DNA from: Ruegeria haliotis
GTDB taxonomy: Bacteria; Pseudomonadota; Alphaproteobacteria; Rhodobacterales; Rhodobacteraceae
DNA length: 64,000 nt
NCBI RefSeq assembly: GCF_013377785.1
Contig: NZ_JABXWT010000011.1
Span: 62,001 to 126,000 of the forward strand
Reading direction: 5' to 3'
Shown: one piece after another, positions 46,515 to 54,852 of the stretch
Position numbering within the stretch: position 1 is the stretch's first letter
Layout of the letters: each line of letters opens with the position of its first letter
The notes under the pieces: model-generated
Databases searched by the model: none
What the model was told of the DNA's origin: nothing
What the model saw: the letters and a program-made list of their open reading frames with translations, nothing else
Made by a program: the position numbers and the translations under genes

Positions 46515-47303
46515 ATGCCGCGTTTTCTGAAATTCTCGCTTTGGGCCGGGTTTGCCTTTCTCTATGCACCAATCTTCGTTCTCATCGGATACAGCTTTAA
46601 CGCATCGCGGCGCGGGAGTGTGTGGGGCGGATTTTCCACCCATTGGTATGGCGAGTTGTTCCGGGATGAACAGATCCTGAATGCGGCCTGGATCAGCCTT
46701 AAGATCGGCGTACTCAGCGCGACAGGCGCGACGATTCTGGGCCTGCTCGGGGCCGTCGCCATGGTGCGGTTCGGCAAATTCCGCGGACGCACCTTGTTCG
46801 CGGGCTTGATGTCGGCCCCTCTGGTCATGCCAGAGGTGATCACAGGTATCTCACTGTTGTTGTTGTTCATCTCGGCTGAACAGCTGATCGGTTGGCCTGC
46901 GGGTCGTGGATTACTGACCATCACCATCGCCCACATCACCTTTTGTACGGCCTTTGTACTGGTTGTCCTGCAACCGCGCATGGCCTCGATGGAACGCAGC
47001 CTGGAGGAGGCCTCGCGCGATCTGGGCGCCGGACCGGTGACAACCTTTTTCCTCGTCACTTTACCGGTCATAGCCCCTGCTATCGTCTCTGGCTGGTTGC
47101 TGGCGTTTATTCTGTCCTTCGATGATCTGGTAATCGCCAGCTTTACCGCTGGGCCGGGTTCGACAACATTGCCTATGCTGATTTTCTCCAAGATCAAGAT
47201 CGCGGTCTCGCCGGATATCAATGCCTTGGCAACGATCATCATTCTCGTAGCGGCATTGGGGCTGGTCGCCGCGATGTTCTTCTCGCGCAGACAATCAGAT
47301 TGA
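46515..47303 (+). CDS. Polyamine-type ABC transporter permease (PotC/PotI-like)
   Basis: A 262-residue permease with six membrane segments, the start block FLYAPIFVLIGYSFNASR and the coupling loop LEEASRDLGAGPVTTFFLVTLP. It pairs with the preceding permease. AGGAGGGATAAGCC provides the ribosome site and includes the previous stop codon, so translation is coupled. Confidence 0.94.
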   Translation: MPRFLKFSLWAGFAFLYAPIFVLIGYSFNASRRGSVWGGFSTHWYGELFRDEQILNAAWISLKIGVLSATGATILGLLGAVAMVRFGKFRGRTLFAGLMSAPLVMPEVITGISLLLLFISAEQLIGWPAGRGLLTITIAHITFCTAFVLVVLQPRMASMERSLEEASRDLGAGPVTTFFLVTLPVIAPAIVSGWLLAFILSFDDLVIASFTAGPGSTTLPMLIFSKIKIAVSPDINALATIIILVAALGLVAAMFFSRRQSD

Positions 47304-47334
47304 GCAGAAGCGCGCGTCCTCTGCAACTTGTGAC

Positions 47335-47369
47335 CCGTGTTGGAATGTGCGATGCATTCTAACGCGGGG
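47335..47369 (+). terminator. 14-bp stem-loop after the pot-type operon
   Basis: CCCGTGTTGGAATG pairs over its full length (two G-T wobbles in RNA) with CATTCTAACGCGGG around TGCGATG. It lies 32 bases after the last permease stop, between two convergent transcripts. No T run follows; it may terminate with Rho or protect the 3' end. Confidence 0.6.
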
Positions 47370-47481
47370 CGCTACGATGATCTCAGATTTGTAGTTTTCG
47401 CCGCAGATGGGGGATTGCCGTTCCTTGCCGATGTAACATTCGCACAGGGGTACTGGGAAGCAAGTCAAGGGCAACGTTAAC

Positions 47482-47497
47482 ATTTGCCCCGGCAAAT
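47482..47497. promoter_or_regulatory. Second copy of the ATTTGCC-N2-GGCAAAT palindrome
   Basis: ATTTGCCCCGGCAAAT differs from the core of the site at 42854-42871 by one central base. It ends 4 bases from the LysR gene's stop codon, an unusual place for an operator. Confidence 0.5.
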
Positions 47498-47501
47498 CTA
47501 T

Positions 47502-48395
47502 TTATAGCTCATACTGTGATTTCACCAGTTCTCTGAACAATTCAACAATTTTTGGTTGAGGCGAGTTCCGTGTAACCAATTGCATCGGACAACTGAAGTT
47601 GTCGGAAGCCGGTGGTAAACTGGTTAACCGCCCGGATGAGATGTGCACTTGCGCTGCATGATCCGGCAACAACCCCAGATACTGCCCACTGAGGACCATA
47701 ATGATCTGAGCCTCAATGTCGCCCACCACTCTGTCATGCTCGTGTGATCGTATCTGGCGCTGTCTTTGACGGTTCCAGTATCCGCGATGCACCCAGGGGT
47801 ATTCATAGATGGTTTCCGAAATATCCCGGATTCCGACATCAGGCAAAATCGAATGTGTGGAGCCACAGTACAATGAGTGAGACTCTGTATAGAGATCTTC
47901 ATACCGAAGCCCGCTGATCTTGTTGTCAAAGCTGCCGATGCCAATCTGATAGGTCCCAGCCGCGATGCCGCTCAGGATATCCTGCGGCTGCTTGATTTCA
48001 ATGTTCAGGCTGACATGAGGCGCCTGAATGGCCATCGCCTTGATCGCTTCTGGAAGTCTGAGGTTCGTGTCTGTTGCCGAACTGTCCACCACGGCTACCG
48101 ACAATCTACCAATGAAACTGCCCTTAAGCGCACTCAGCAATCCGGATTGCTCTTCCAAAGCGCCCATCAGAGACTGCGCAACTTCATGAACGATGTGACC
48201 TTTGTCAGTCAGCAGAAATCCACGGCGACCACGCTGGCACAATTTGACCCCGAGACGTTCTTCAAGCGCTGTGATGTGATTTGAAATCGTCGGCTGGCTC
48301 AAGCCAAGTTCAGGTTGCGCTGCACTGAACCCGTTGTTGCGCACAACACAGTCAAAAACGGTCAGCAGGTGAATATCAGAACCAGAGATTTGCAT
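47502..48395 (-). CDS. LysR-family transcriptional regulator
   Basis: A 297-residue regulator with the N-terminal winged helix at about residues 10-65 (FSAAQPELGLSQPTISNHITALEERLGVKLCQRG) and the two-lobed effector domain after residue 90. The ATG at 48395 gives the family's normal length, although GGAAGG sits very close to it; a longer frame reaches 48518. It lies between the pot-type operon and the second cupin/agmatinase unit and is flanked by copies of one palindrome, so it probably controls both. Confidence 0.88.
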   Translation of the reverse strand: MQISGSDIHLLTVFDCVVRNNGFSAAQPELGLSQPTISNHITALEERLGVKLCQRGRRGFLLTDKGHIVHEVAQSLMGALEEQSGLLSALKGSFIGRLSVAVVDSSATDTNLRLPEAIKAMAIQAPHVSLNIEIKQPQDILSGIAAGTYQIGIGSFDNKISGLRYEDLYTESHSLYCGSTHSILPDVGIRDISETIYEYPWVHRGYWNRQRQRQIRSHEHDRVVGDIEAQIIMVLSGQYLGLLPDHAAQVHISSGRLTSLPPASDNFSCPMQLVTRNSPQPKIVELFRELVKSQYEL

Positions 48396-48423
48396 CCTTC
48401 CATTGAAACCATCAAATGTAAGA

Positions 48424-48442
48424 AATTGCAAAAGCAAATTTT
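48424..48442. promoter_or_regulatory. Degenerate third copy of the GCAAAT-type palindrome
   Basis: AAATTGCAAAAGCAAATTT has TTGC and GCAA arms in the spacing region of the other two sites. It is 29 bp upstream of the LysR start and 160 bp before the second cupin, a usual place for LysR autoregulation. Confidence 0.4.
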
Positions 48443-48601
48443 CCTGTTCTGGCGTGTAAACTAACCTGATCCAAACTTCGCGTGGTCTGCCAGACTTTGT
48501 TGAACTCTTGTTGCGCACCCGAAAAGAAGGATGCGCTGCGCCCTACTCAATCCCAATCGTAATTTGGGATGAAGCCCTCGTTGAAAAAAAGGAAACGACC
48601 G

Positions 48602-48973
48602 ATGAAACAACCTCAGAAACTTAACCCGAATGGTCCGGCTGGCGCGCTGGAAAGCATCACTGTTGTCGATCCGGCAACCGTGACTGACGGCAAGGCCGTT
48701 GAAACCGGCGCGTCCTATATGGGCGATGATGGCGACAGCTTGCTGGTCGGCATCTGGGATTGCACCCCCTACGCCGAAGTCTTTATGGCTGAAGCCGAAG
48801 GTTACCCGGCCGATGAATTCTGCCAAGTCCTGCAGGGCTCTGTTACGCTGACTGCCGCTGACGGCACTGCTCAGACATTTTCCGCCGGCGACAGCTATGT
48901 CCTGAACAAAGGCTGGTGTGGCGAATTCCGTGTGAACGAGCCGTTCCGCAAGTATTACGTCATGGCTGCCTAA
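48602..48973 (+). CDS. Cupin-domain protein (EutQ/DUF861-like), second copy
   Basis: A 123-residue single cupin closely resembling the one at 42964 (shared VDPATV, YMGDDG, VGIWD/E, GWCGEFRV, YVMAA). The ATG at 48602 follows AAGGAAACGACC. It precedes an agmatinase-family gene, separated by a strong hairpin. The pairing of twin cupins with amine transport and hydrolysis genes suggests a shared substrate-binding or chemistry role, not yet defined. Confidence 0.85.
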   Translation: MKQPQKLNPNGPAGALESITVVDPATVTDGKAVETGASYMGDDGDSLLVGIWDCTPYAEVFMAEAEGYPADEFCQVLQGSVTLTAADGTAQTFSAGDSYVLNKGWCGEFRVNEPFRKYYVMAA

Positions 48974-48994
48974 TAGCATTGTAAGCCATTGATG

Positions 48995-49014
48995 CAGCCC
49001 CGGCGCCGGGGCTG
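48995..49014 (+). terminator. Strong GC-rich hairpin between the second cupin and the ureohydrolase gene
   Basis: CAGCCCCGGCGCCGGGGCTG is a perfect 20-base palindrome followed by TTTCTTCCTC. It looks like an intrinsic terminator that is probably leaky, leaving the cupin message more abundant than that of the next gene. Confidence 0.7.
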
Positions 49015-49045
49015 TTTCTTCCTCATTCTTAAAAGGAGATAAGGG

Positions 49046-49993
49046 ATGTACAATCAACCTCTCGGTGGCAACGAGATGCCCCGTTTCGCAGGGCCCGGCA
49101 CCTTCATGCGCCTGCCTGCCGCAGAAACAGCCGAAGGACTTGACGCGGCATTCATTGGCATCCCGATGGATATCGGCGCCAGCCTGCGCTCGGGCACACG
49201 TTTTGGCCCCCGCCAGATCCGTGCCGAAAGCACGCTGATGCGTCCCTATAACATGTGGACCAAAGCCGCGCCGTTTGATGGGCTGCAGGTTGCCGATATT
49301 GGCGATGTGCCAATCAATACCTTTGACCTGAAAGACAGCGTGAAACGCATTACGGCGTTCTACGACGAAGTACTGAAGAACGACGTGATTCCGATGACCA
49401 TGGGTGGCGATCATACGCTGACCCTTCCGGTTTTGCGCTCAATCCACAAAAAACACGGGCCTGTTGCGCTGATCCATATCGACGCCCATGCCGACATCAA
49501 CGAACATATGTTCGGTGAGGAGATCGCCCACGGCACCCCATTCCGCCGCGCGTATGAAGAAGGGCTGATCGTTCCCGAGAAGACATACCAGATCGGCCTT
49601 CGCGGGACCGGATACGAAGCGGACGATTTCGACACCGCCCGCAAGTGGGGCTTTACCGTCGTGCACGCCGAAGAGCTTTGGTACAAATCCTGCGCACCGT
49701 TGATGGAGAAAATCCGCGCCGAAATCGGCGATATGCCGGTTTACCTGACCTATGACATCGACAGCCTTGATCCTGCCTGTGCGCCGGGAACGGGTACGGT
49801 TGAAATGGGCGGTCTGATGACCAGCCAAGCGCTGGAGATCGTTCGCGGATGCAAGGGCCTGAACCTGGTCGGTTGCGATCTGGTCGAGGTCTCTCCTCCG
49901 TTCGACCCCTCGGGCAACACTGCCGTAATCGCTGGCAACCTGCTCTACGAAATGCTCTGCGTTCTGCCGGGCGTGCCGTATCGGGAAGACTGA
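49046..49993 (+). CDS. speB: Agmatinase-family ureohydrolase
   Basis: A 315-residue binuclear manganese hydrolase. The metal ligands are all present: His in MGGDHT, DAHAD with its His, and DIDSLDPACAPGTGT. Family members cut agmatine, guanidinobutyrate or related guanidines to urea and an amine. Given the gabT-type genes on both sides, guanidinobutyrate (giving GABA) or guanidinovalerate (giving 5-aminovalerate) are as likely as agmatine. AAAAGGAGATAAGGG gives an excellent ribosome site. Confidence 0.88.
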   Translation: MYNQPLGGNEMPRFAGPGTFMRLPAAETAEGLDAAFIGIPMDIGASLRSGTRFGPRQIRAESTLMRPYNMWTKAAPFDGLQVADIGDVPINTFDLKDSVKRITAFYDEVLKNDVIPMTMGGDHTLTLPVLRSIHKKHGPVALIHIDAHADINEHMFGEEIAHGTPFRRAYEEGLIVPEKTYQIGLRGTGYEADDFDTARKWGFTVVHAEELWYKSCAPLMEKIRAEIGDMPVYLTYDIDSLDPACAPGTGTVEMGGLMTSQALEIVRGCKGLNLVGCDLVEVSPPFDPSGNTAVIAGNLLYEMLCVLPGVPYRED

Positions 49994-50001
49994 TCCATCA
50001 A

Positions 50002-50032
50002 GGGTTGATGCCGATCAAACCGGCATCAGCCC
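50002..50032. terminator. Hairpin between the convergent ureohydrolase and PuuR-like genes
   Basis: GGGTTGATGCCG pairs with CGGCATCAGCCC (one wobble) around ATCAAAC. No T run follows. Being symmetric, it can serve both directions. Confidence 0.55.
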
Positions 50033-50070
50033 ATTGCATGTACGGGGGCACCAGTAGAGGCCGTATTGCG

Positions 50071-50652
50071 TTACAGATAAGGCGGAGTACAGGCTGAGAT
50101 CATCTCGGCAGGACGATCAGAGATATTGCGGAACCGATGAGGTTCGCGTGAATTGAACAGATAAGAATCCCCGGCCTTGAGAATACGGGTTTCCGAACCC
50201 ACGGTGACTTCGATTTCACCCGCCGTTACAATCCCGCCTTCATTGGCTTCGTGCTCTAGCATGTCGTCCCCAGTGTCGGCACCGGGTTCGTACCGTTCCT
50301 GAAGAACCTGCAAGCCATGCAGCTTGGCATCTCCAACCTGCCTGATGGTGATTCGCTCTTGGGCGGTGTCGTTGGATTGGTACAACAGGGATGTGAGGTC
50401 TCGCAGTTCGGCAGGTGTAAAGAAAACTTGGCTGGAAGCAGCGGAATCCGGCTCAAAAAATTCGGACATGGTTACCCCCAATCCGCCCAATATCTTGCGC
50501 AAACTTGCCACCGAGGGGCTGCTACGATTGGTCTCAATCATGGAAATCTGACCATGCGGGACGTTGGCGGAGTCAGCTAACTGCCTTTGGGAAAAGCCGA
50601 ATTGAAGTCTGAGTTGCCTTAGCCTGCTGCCAACATTGAAATCATCAACCAT
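50071..50652 (-). CDS. PuuR-like XRE regulator with cupin domain (second copy)
   Basis: A 193-residue regulator with a helix-turn-helix at about residues 10-65 (FSQRQLADSANVPHGQISMIETNRSSPS) and a C-terminal cupin ending CTPPYL. It closely resembles PuuR and the copy at 32789. It is divergent from the second gabT, and two inverted repeats lie in the shared promoter gap. Most likely it represses the amine-catabolic operon until its amine inducer is present. Confidence 0.9.
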   Translation of the reverse strand: MVDDFNVGSRLRQLRLQFGFSQRQLADSANVPHGQISMIETNRSSPSVASLRKILGGLGVTMSEFFEPDSAASSQVFFTPAELRDLTSLLYQSNDTAQERITIRQVGDAKLHGLQVLQERYEPGADTGDDMLEHEANEGGIVTAGEIEVTVGSETRILKAGDSYLFNSREPHRFRNISDRPAEMISACTPPYL

Positions 50653-50725
50653 TTTTACGTCCCCTCTGCCTGGCTACTCCATTCTTATGGTATCAAGTTT
50701 ATTTGCGCAACTTTTCCTCTAGCAA

Positions 50726-50763
50726 TGCTCAAAAAAATGAGCAATATACTCTGTAAATTTACA
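50726..50763. promoter_or_regulatory. Two inverted repeats in the PuuR-like/gabT promoter gap
   Basis: TGCTCA-N6-TGAGCA (50726-50743) is followed by the perfect palindrome TGTAAATTTACA (50752-50763), which ends 23 bp before the gabT start. Both are good candidates for the regulator's binding site. Confidence 0.55.
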
Positions 50764-50786
50764 CAGCATTGACGGAGGCTGCACCC

Positions 50787-52091
50787 GTGAGCACCAATGA
50801 AATCCTGAAATCGCGCCGCGATGCTGCCGTAGCCAAGGGCGTCGGCACACGTGGAATTTACGCAACCCGCGCCCAGAACGCAGAGCTTTGGGACGCGAAT
50901 GGCAAGCGTTACATCGACTTTGCCGCTGGTATTGCCGTGAACAATACCGGCCACCGTCACCCCAAGCTGATGGAGGCCGTCGCGCAGCAGGCAGAGCTGT
51001 TCACCCACACCTGTTTCCATGTTGCGCCTTATGAAGGGTATATCGCCTTGGCCGAACGTCTGAACACATCGACACCGGGTGATTTTGAAAAGAAAACCAT
51101 GCTGGTCACCACCGGCGCTGAAGCCGTTGAAAACGCCGTGAAGATGGCACGCGCCTTTACGGGTCGCTCTGGCGTTATCGCGTTTTCGGGGGCCTTCCAT
51201 GGCCGCACGCTGATGGGCATGGCACTGTGTGGTAAGGTAAACCCTTACAAAAAGGCCTTTGGCGCCATGCCGCCCGAAGTGCTGCACGCCCCGTTCCCGA
51301 ACGAATTCCACGGTATCACGGTAGAACAATCCCTGTCCGTTCTGGACAACCTTCTCAAAAGCTCGATCGATCCGGAACGTGTCGCGGCCATGATCATCGA
51401 GCCGGTTCAGGGCGAAGGCGGCTTTAACGTGGCGCAGCCCGAATTCCTTCAAGCCCTGCGCAAGATTTGCGATGAACACGGCATCGTCCTGATTGCGGAT
51501 GAAGTACAGACCGGCATTGCCCGGACTGGCAAGCTGTTTGCTTTTGAACACGCTGGCGTGGCTGCCGATCTGGTCACGATGGCAAAAGGTCTGGCTGGTG
51601 GGTTCCCGCTCTCAGCCGTTACTGGTCGGGCCGAAATTGTTGATGCGGCCCCTGTGGGCGGCATCGGCGGCACCTATGCCGGGAACCCGCTGGCCGTAGC
51701 TGCGGCCAACGCCGTGTTTGATGTCATCGAAGAAGAAGACCTCTGCGCGCGTGCGACCCAGATTGGTGAAACCATCAAAGCCCGCCTGAACGACATCGCG
51801 TCCCGCCCCGGCATGGAGGCGATCGGCAATGTCCGTGGTCTGGGTGCTATGGTCGCCTTTGAACTGGTCACGAATCGTCAGACCAACAGCCCCAATCCGG
51901 CCCTGATGGGTACGATCATTGCCGAGGCCGAGGCCCGTGGCCTGATCATCCTGCCCTGCGGCACCCGCGCCAATGCCGTGCGCCTGCTGCCGCCGCTGAC
52001 CACCCCAGCCGAACAGGTCACCGAAGCGCTGGATATTCTCGAAGCCTCGATCGATGCGGCGTTCAACGCTGTCGCAATCGCTGCGGAATAA
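50787..52091 (+). CDS. Omega-amino acid transaminase (GABA/5-aminovalerate type, second copy)
   Basis: A 434-residue class-III PLP aminotransferase clearly paralogous to the one at 33510: [34 protein letters not shown] and the Schiff-base Lys in TMAKGLAGG. The GTG at 50787 follows GGAGG by eight bases; a TTG six codons earlier would use that site as coding. Its operon continues with glutaryl-CoA dehydrogenase, so 5-aminovalerate (giving glutarate semialdehyde) is a better guess than GABA; the sequence alone cannot separate them. Confidence 0.9.
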   Translation: MSTNEILKSRRDAAVAKGVGTRGIYATRAQNAELWDANGKRYIDFAAGIAVNNTGHRHPKLMEAVAQQAELFTHTCFHVAPYEGYIALAERLNTSTPGDFEKKTMLVTTGAEAVENAVKMARAFTGRSGVIAFSGAFHGRTLMGMALCGKVNPYKKAFGAMPPEVLHAPFPNEFHGITVEQSLSVLDNLLKSSIDPERVAAMIIEPVQGEGGFNVAQPEFLQALRKICDEHGIVLIADEVQTGIARTGKLFAFEHAGVAADLVTMAKGLAGGFPLSAVTGRAEIVDAAPVGGIGGTYAGNPLAVAAANAVFDVIEEEDLCARATQIGETIKARLNDIASRPGMEAIGNVRGLGAMVAFELVTNRQTNSPNPALMGTIIAEAEARGLIILPCGTRANAVRLLPPLTTPAEQVTEALDILEASIDAAFNAVAIAAE

Positions 52092-52102
52092 GGAACCTGA
52101 TC

Positions 52103-53317
52103 ATGCCCAAAGACATCACACCGCAAAGCCGGCCCGAGCTTGCCTCGTTCAACTGGGAAGATCCGTTTCTGCTGGAGGCCCAGCTGGAAGAAGACGAACG
52201 GATGATCCGCGATTCTGCCTATGCCTATGCGCAGGAAAAACTGCAGCCGCGCGTCTTGAAGGCCTATGAGACCGAAACCACCGATCCCGAAATCTTCCGC
52301 GAGATGGGTGAAATGGGCCTGCTGGGCACCACCATCCCCGAGGAATATGGCGGGTTGGGCGGCAATTACGTCAGCTATGGCCTGGTCGCCCGCGAAGTGG
52401 AGCGGGTCGACAGCGGTTATCGGTCGATGATGTCGGTGCAATCCAGTCTGGTGATGTATCCGATCTACGCCTATGGCACCGAGGAACAGCGTCAGAAATA
52501 CCTGCCCAAGCTGGCCAGCGGCGAATGGATCGGTTGCTTTGGCCTGACCGAACCGGATGCGGGCTCGGACCCGGGCAGCATGAAGACCACGGCGAAAAAG
52601 ACCGATGGCGGCTATGTTCTGAACGGCTCGAAGATGTGGATTTCGAACGCGCCGATTGCGGATGTGTTCGTGGTCTGGGCTAAATCGGATGCCCATGACG
52701 GCAAGATCAAGGGCTTTGTGCTGGACAAGGGCACCAAAGGCCTGAGCGCGCCGAAGATCGAAAACAAGGCCTCCCTCCGCGCGTCCATCACCGGCGAAAT
52801 CGTATTGGACAATGTTGAGGTCAGCGAAGAGGCGCTGTTGCCCAATGTTGCAGGCCTGAAAGGCCCGTTTGGCTGTCTGAACCGGGCACGCTATGGCATC
52901 GCTTGGGGCGTCATGGGTGCAGCCGAAGCCTGTTGGCATGGTGCGCGCCAGTACGGTCTGGACCGCAAACAGTTCAACAGGCCACTGGCACAAACGCAGC
53001 TGTTCCAACTGAAGCTGGCGAATATGCAGACCGAGATCACGCTGGGCCTACAAGCGGCGCTGCGGGTTGGTCGCCTGATGGACGAAGCGAACGCCGCCCC
53101 GGAAATGGTATCGCTGATCAAACGCAACAACTGCGGCAAAGCGCTGGAGATCGCGCGTCACGCCCGCGACATGCATGGCGGCAACGGCATCAGTCTGGAA
53201 TTCCAGGTGATCCGTCACATGGTCAATCTGGAAACGGTAAACACCTATGAAGGCACCCATGATGTGCACGCCCTGATCCTGGGCCGCGCACAGACCGGGC
53301 TTCAAGCGTTTGCATGA
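52103..53317 (+). CDS. gcdH: Glutaryl-CoA dehydrogenase
   Basis: A 404-residue acyl-CoA dehydrogenase with features specific to Gcd[41 protein letters not shown] and a C-terminal [19 protein letters not shown] in which Glu is the catalytic base. It oxidises and decarboxylates glutaryl-CoA to crotonyl-CoA, passing electrons to ETF. It follows the transaminase by 11 bases. A CoA-transferase, the usual neighbour that makes glutaryl-CoA, is absent. Confidence 0.94.
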   Translation: MPKDITPQSRPELASFNWEDPFLLEAQLEEDERMIRDSAYAYAQEKLQPRVLKAYETETTDPEIFREMGEMGLLGTTIPEEYGGLGGNYVSYGLVAREVERVDSGYRSMMSVQSSLVMYPIYAYGTEEQRQKYLPKLASGEWIGCFGLTEPDAGSDPGSMKTTAKKTDGGYVLNGSKMWISNAPIADVFVVWAKSDAHDGKIKGFVLDKGTKGLSAPKIENKASLRASITGEIVLDNVEVSEEALLPNVAGLKGPFGCLNRARYGIAWGVMGAAEACWHGARQYGLDRKQFNRPLAQTQLFQLKLANMQTEITLGLQAALRVGRLMDEANAAPEMVSLIKRNNCGKALEIARHARDMHGGNGISLEFQVIRHMVNLETVNTYEGTHDVHALILGRAQTGLQAFA

Positions 53318-53358
53318 TCTGAAACCATAAGAATAAGAACTCACCCCCGTGAGACCTG

Positions 53359-53404
53359 TGCGAAGGATGTCATCCCCATTTTTGGCATTCTTCGCATCTT
53401 TTTT
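53359..53404 (+). terminator. Stem-loop with T run between gcdH and the aldehyde dehydrogenase
   Basis: TGCGAAGGATG pairs with CATTCTTCGCA (one wobble) around 16 bases and is followed by TCTTTTTT, a standard intrinsic-terminator layout. It lies in the only long gap of the operon (101 bases), so it may attenuate the downstream genes or mark an internal promoter. Confidence 0.65.
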
Positions 53405-53418
53405 GGGATGAAGGCACG

Positions 53419-54849
53419 ATGAAACAGAATTTGATTGCCGGTCACTGGACCGATGGCGCGGATGTCGCAGTAAACCTGAACCCGGCAGATGTGTCCGATG
53501 TCGTGGGCGAATACGCGCGCGCCTCGGCTGAGCAAGTGAACGAGGCCGCACAGGCCGCGCGTCAGGCGCTACCATCTTGGGCTGGCGCATCGCCACAGGT
53601 ACGGTCCGATTTGTTGGAAGCCGTCGCACAGCAACTCTTTGCCCGCAAAGAGGAAATCGGCACCATTCTGGCCCGCGAAGAAGGCAAGACACTGGCCGAG
53701 GCCATCGGTGAAACCGCGCGCGCGGCGCAGATCTTCCGCTTTTTCTCAGGCGAAGCGATCCGTGTGGCGGGGGATGCCATCGCATCTGTGCGCCCCGAGG
53801 TGGACGTGGATGTAATCCGCGAACCCGTCGGCGTTATCGGACTGATCACGCCATGGAACTTTCCCATTGCGATCCCGGCCTGGAAGATTGCACCCGCATT
53901 GGCCTATGGCAATACGGTTGTATTCAAACCCGCCGATCTGACCCCCGCCAGCGCGCATGTTCTGGCCGAAATCATTGGTGATGCAGGATGTCCCGCAGGG
54001 GTTTTCAACCTAGTGATGGGACGTGGTTCTGTTGTGGGTGACGCGATCGTCAGCCACCCGGAAGTGGATGCGGTGTCCTTTACCGGGTCGGTTCCGGTGG
54101 GCCGCGCCATGGCTGTGCAGGCCGCGCAGGGTATGAAGAAGATCCAACTGGAAATGGGCGGCAAGAACCCAATGGTCGTCATGGATGACGCCGATCTGGA
54201 TATTGCTGTGCCGACAGTTCTGAATGGTGCGTTCTTTTCGACCGGGCAGCGCTGTACCGCGTCCAGCCGGATCATTGTTCAGGCAGGTATCCACGACGCC
54301 TTTGTTGATCGCCTGACGGCTGAGGCGGCCGCGCTGAAGATCGGCAACCCATTGGATACGACAACGCAAATCGGCCCCGTTGCTTCGGATAAGCAGCTGA
54401 AAAACAACCTGAACTATGTCGACATCGCCCGCGCCGAGGGTGCCGAGGTGATTGGCGGCGACCATCTGACGCTGGACACCGAAGGGTACTTTCAAGCGCC
54501 TGCCTTGTTTGTGAATGCCACCAACGACATGCGCTCCTCGCGCGAGGAAATCTTTGGCCCCTGCGCCAGCATCATCAAGGTCGCCGATTTCGACGAGGCA
54601 CTGGCGACCGCGAATGACACGGAATTCGGGCTCAGCTCGGGCATCTGCACGGCCAGCCTAAAATATGCGCGCGAGTTCAAGAAAAGCAGCCAGGCGGGCA
54701 TGGTGATGGTCAACCTGCCCACGGCAGGCGTGGATTATCACGTCCCATTTGGGGGGCGCAAAGGATCGTCCTTTGGCTCACGCGAACAAGGGCGTTATGC
54801 GGCGGAATTCTACACTGCCGTGAAAACCACCTATAGCTTTGCAGGTTAA
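53419..54849 (+). CDS. Aldehyde dehydrogenase (semialdehyde type; glutarate semialdehyde proposed)
   Basis: A 476-residue aldehyde dehydrogenase with TPWNFPIAIPAWKIAPALA, FTGSVPVG, Glu in EMGGKNPM and Cys in STGQRCTASSR. The single-cysteine motif GQRCTASSR differs from the GabD-type GQTCVCANR at 34789 and is nearer to 2-oxoglutarate-semialdehyde dehydrogenases. In this operon the likely substrate is the semialdehyde made by the transaminase, that is glutarate semialdehyde to glutarate. The substrate remains an inference. Confidence 0.88.
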   Translation: MKQNLIAGHWTDGADVAVNLNPADVSDVVGEYARASAEQVNEAAQAARQALPSWAGASPQVRSDLLEAVAQQLFARKEEIGTILAREEGKTLAEAIGETARAAQIFRFFSGEAIRVAGDAIASVRPEVDVDVIREPVGVIGLITPWNFPIAIPAWKIAPALAYGNTVVFKPADLTPASAHVLAEIIGDAGCPAGVFNLVMGRGSVVGDAIVSHPEVDAVSFTGSVPVGRAMAVQAAQGMKKIQLEMGGKNPMVVMDDADLDIAVPTVLNGAFFSTGQRCTASSRIIVQAGIHDAFVDRLTAEAAALKIGNPLDTTTQIGPVASDKQLKNNLNYVDIARAEGAEVIGGDHLTLDTEGYFQAPALFVNATNDMRSSREEIFGPCASIIKVADFDEALATANDTEFGLSSGICTASLKYAREFKKSSQAGMVMVNLPTAGVDYHVPFGGRKGSSFGSREQGRYAAEFYTAVKTTYSFAG

Positions 54850-54852
54850 GCC

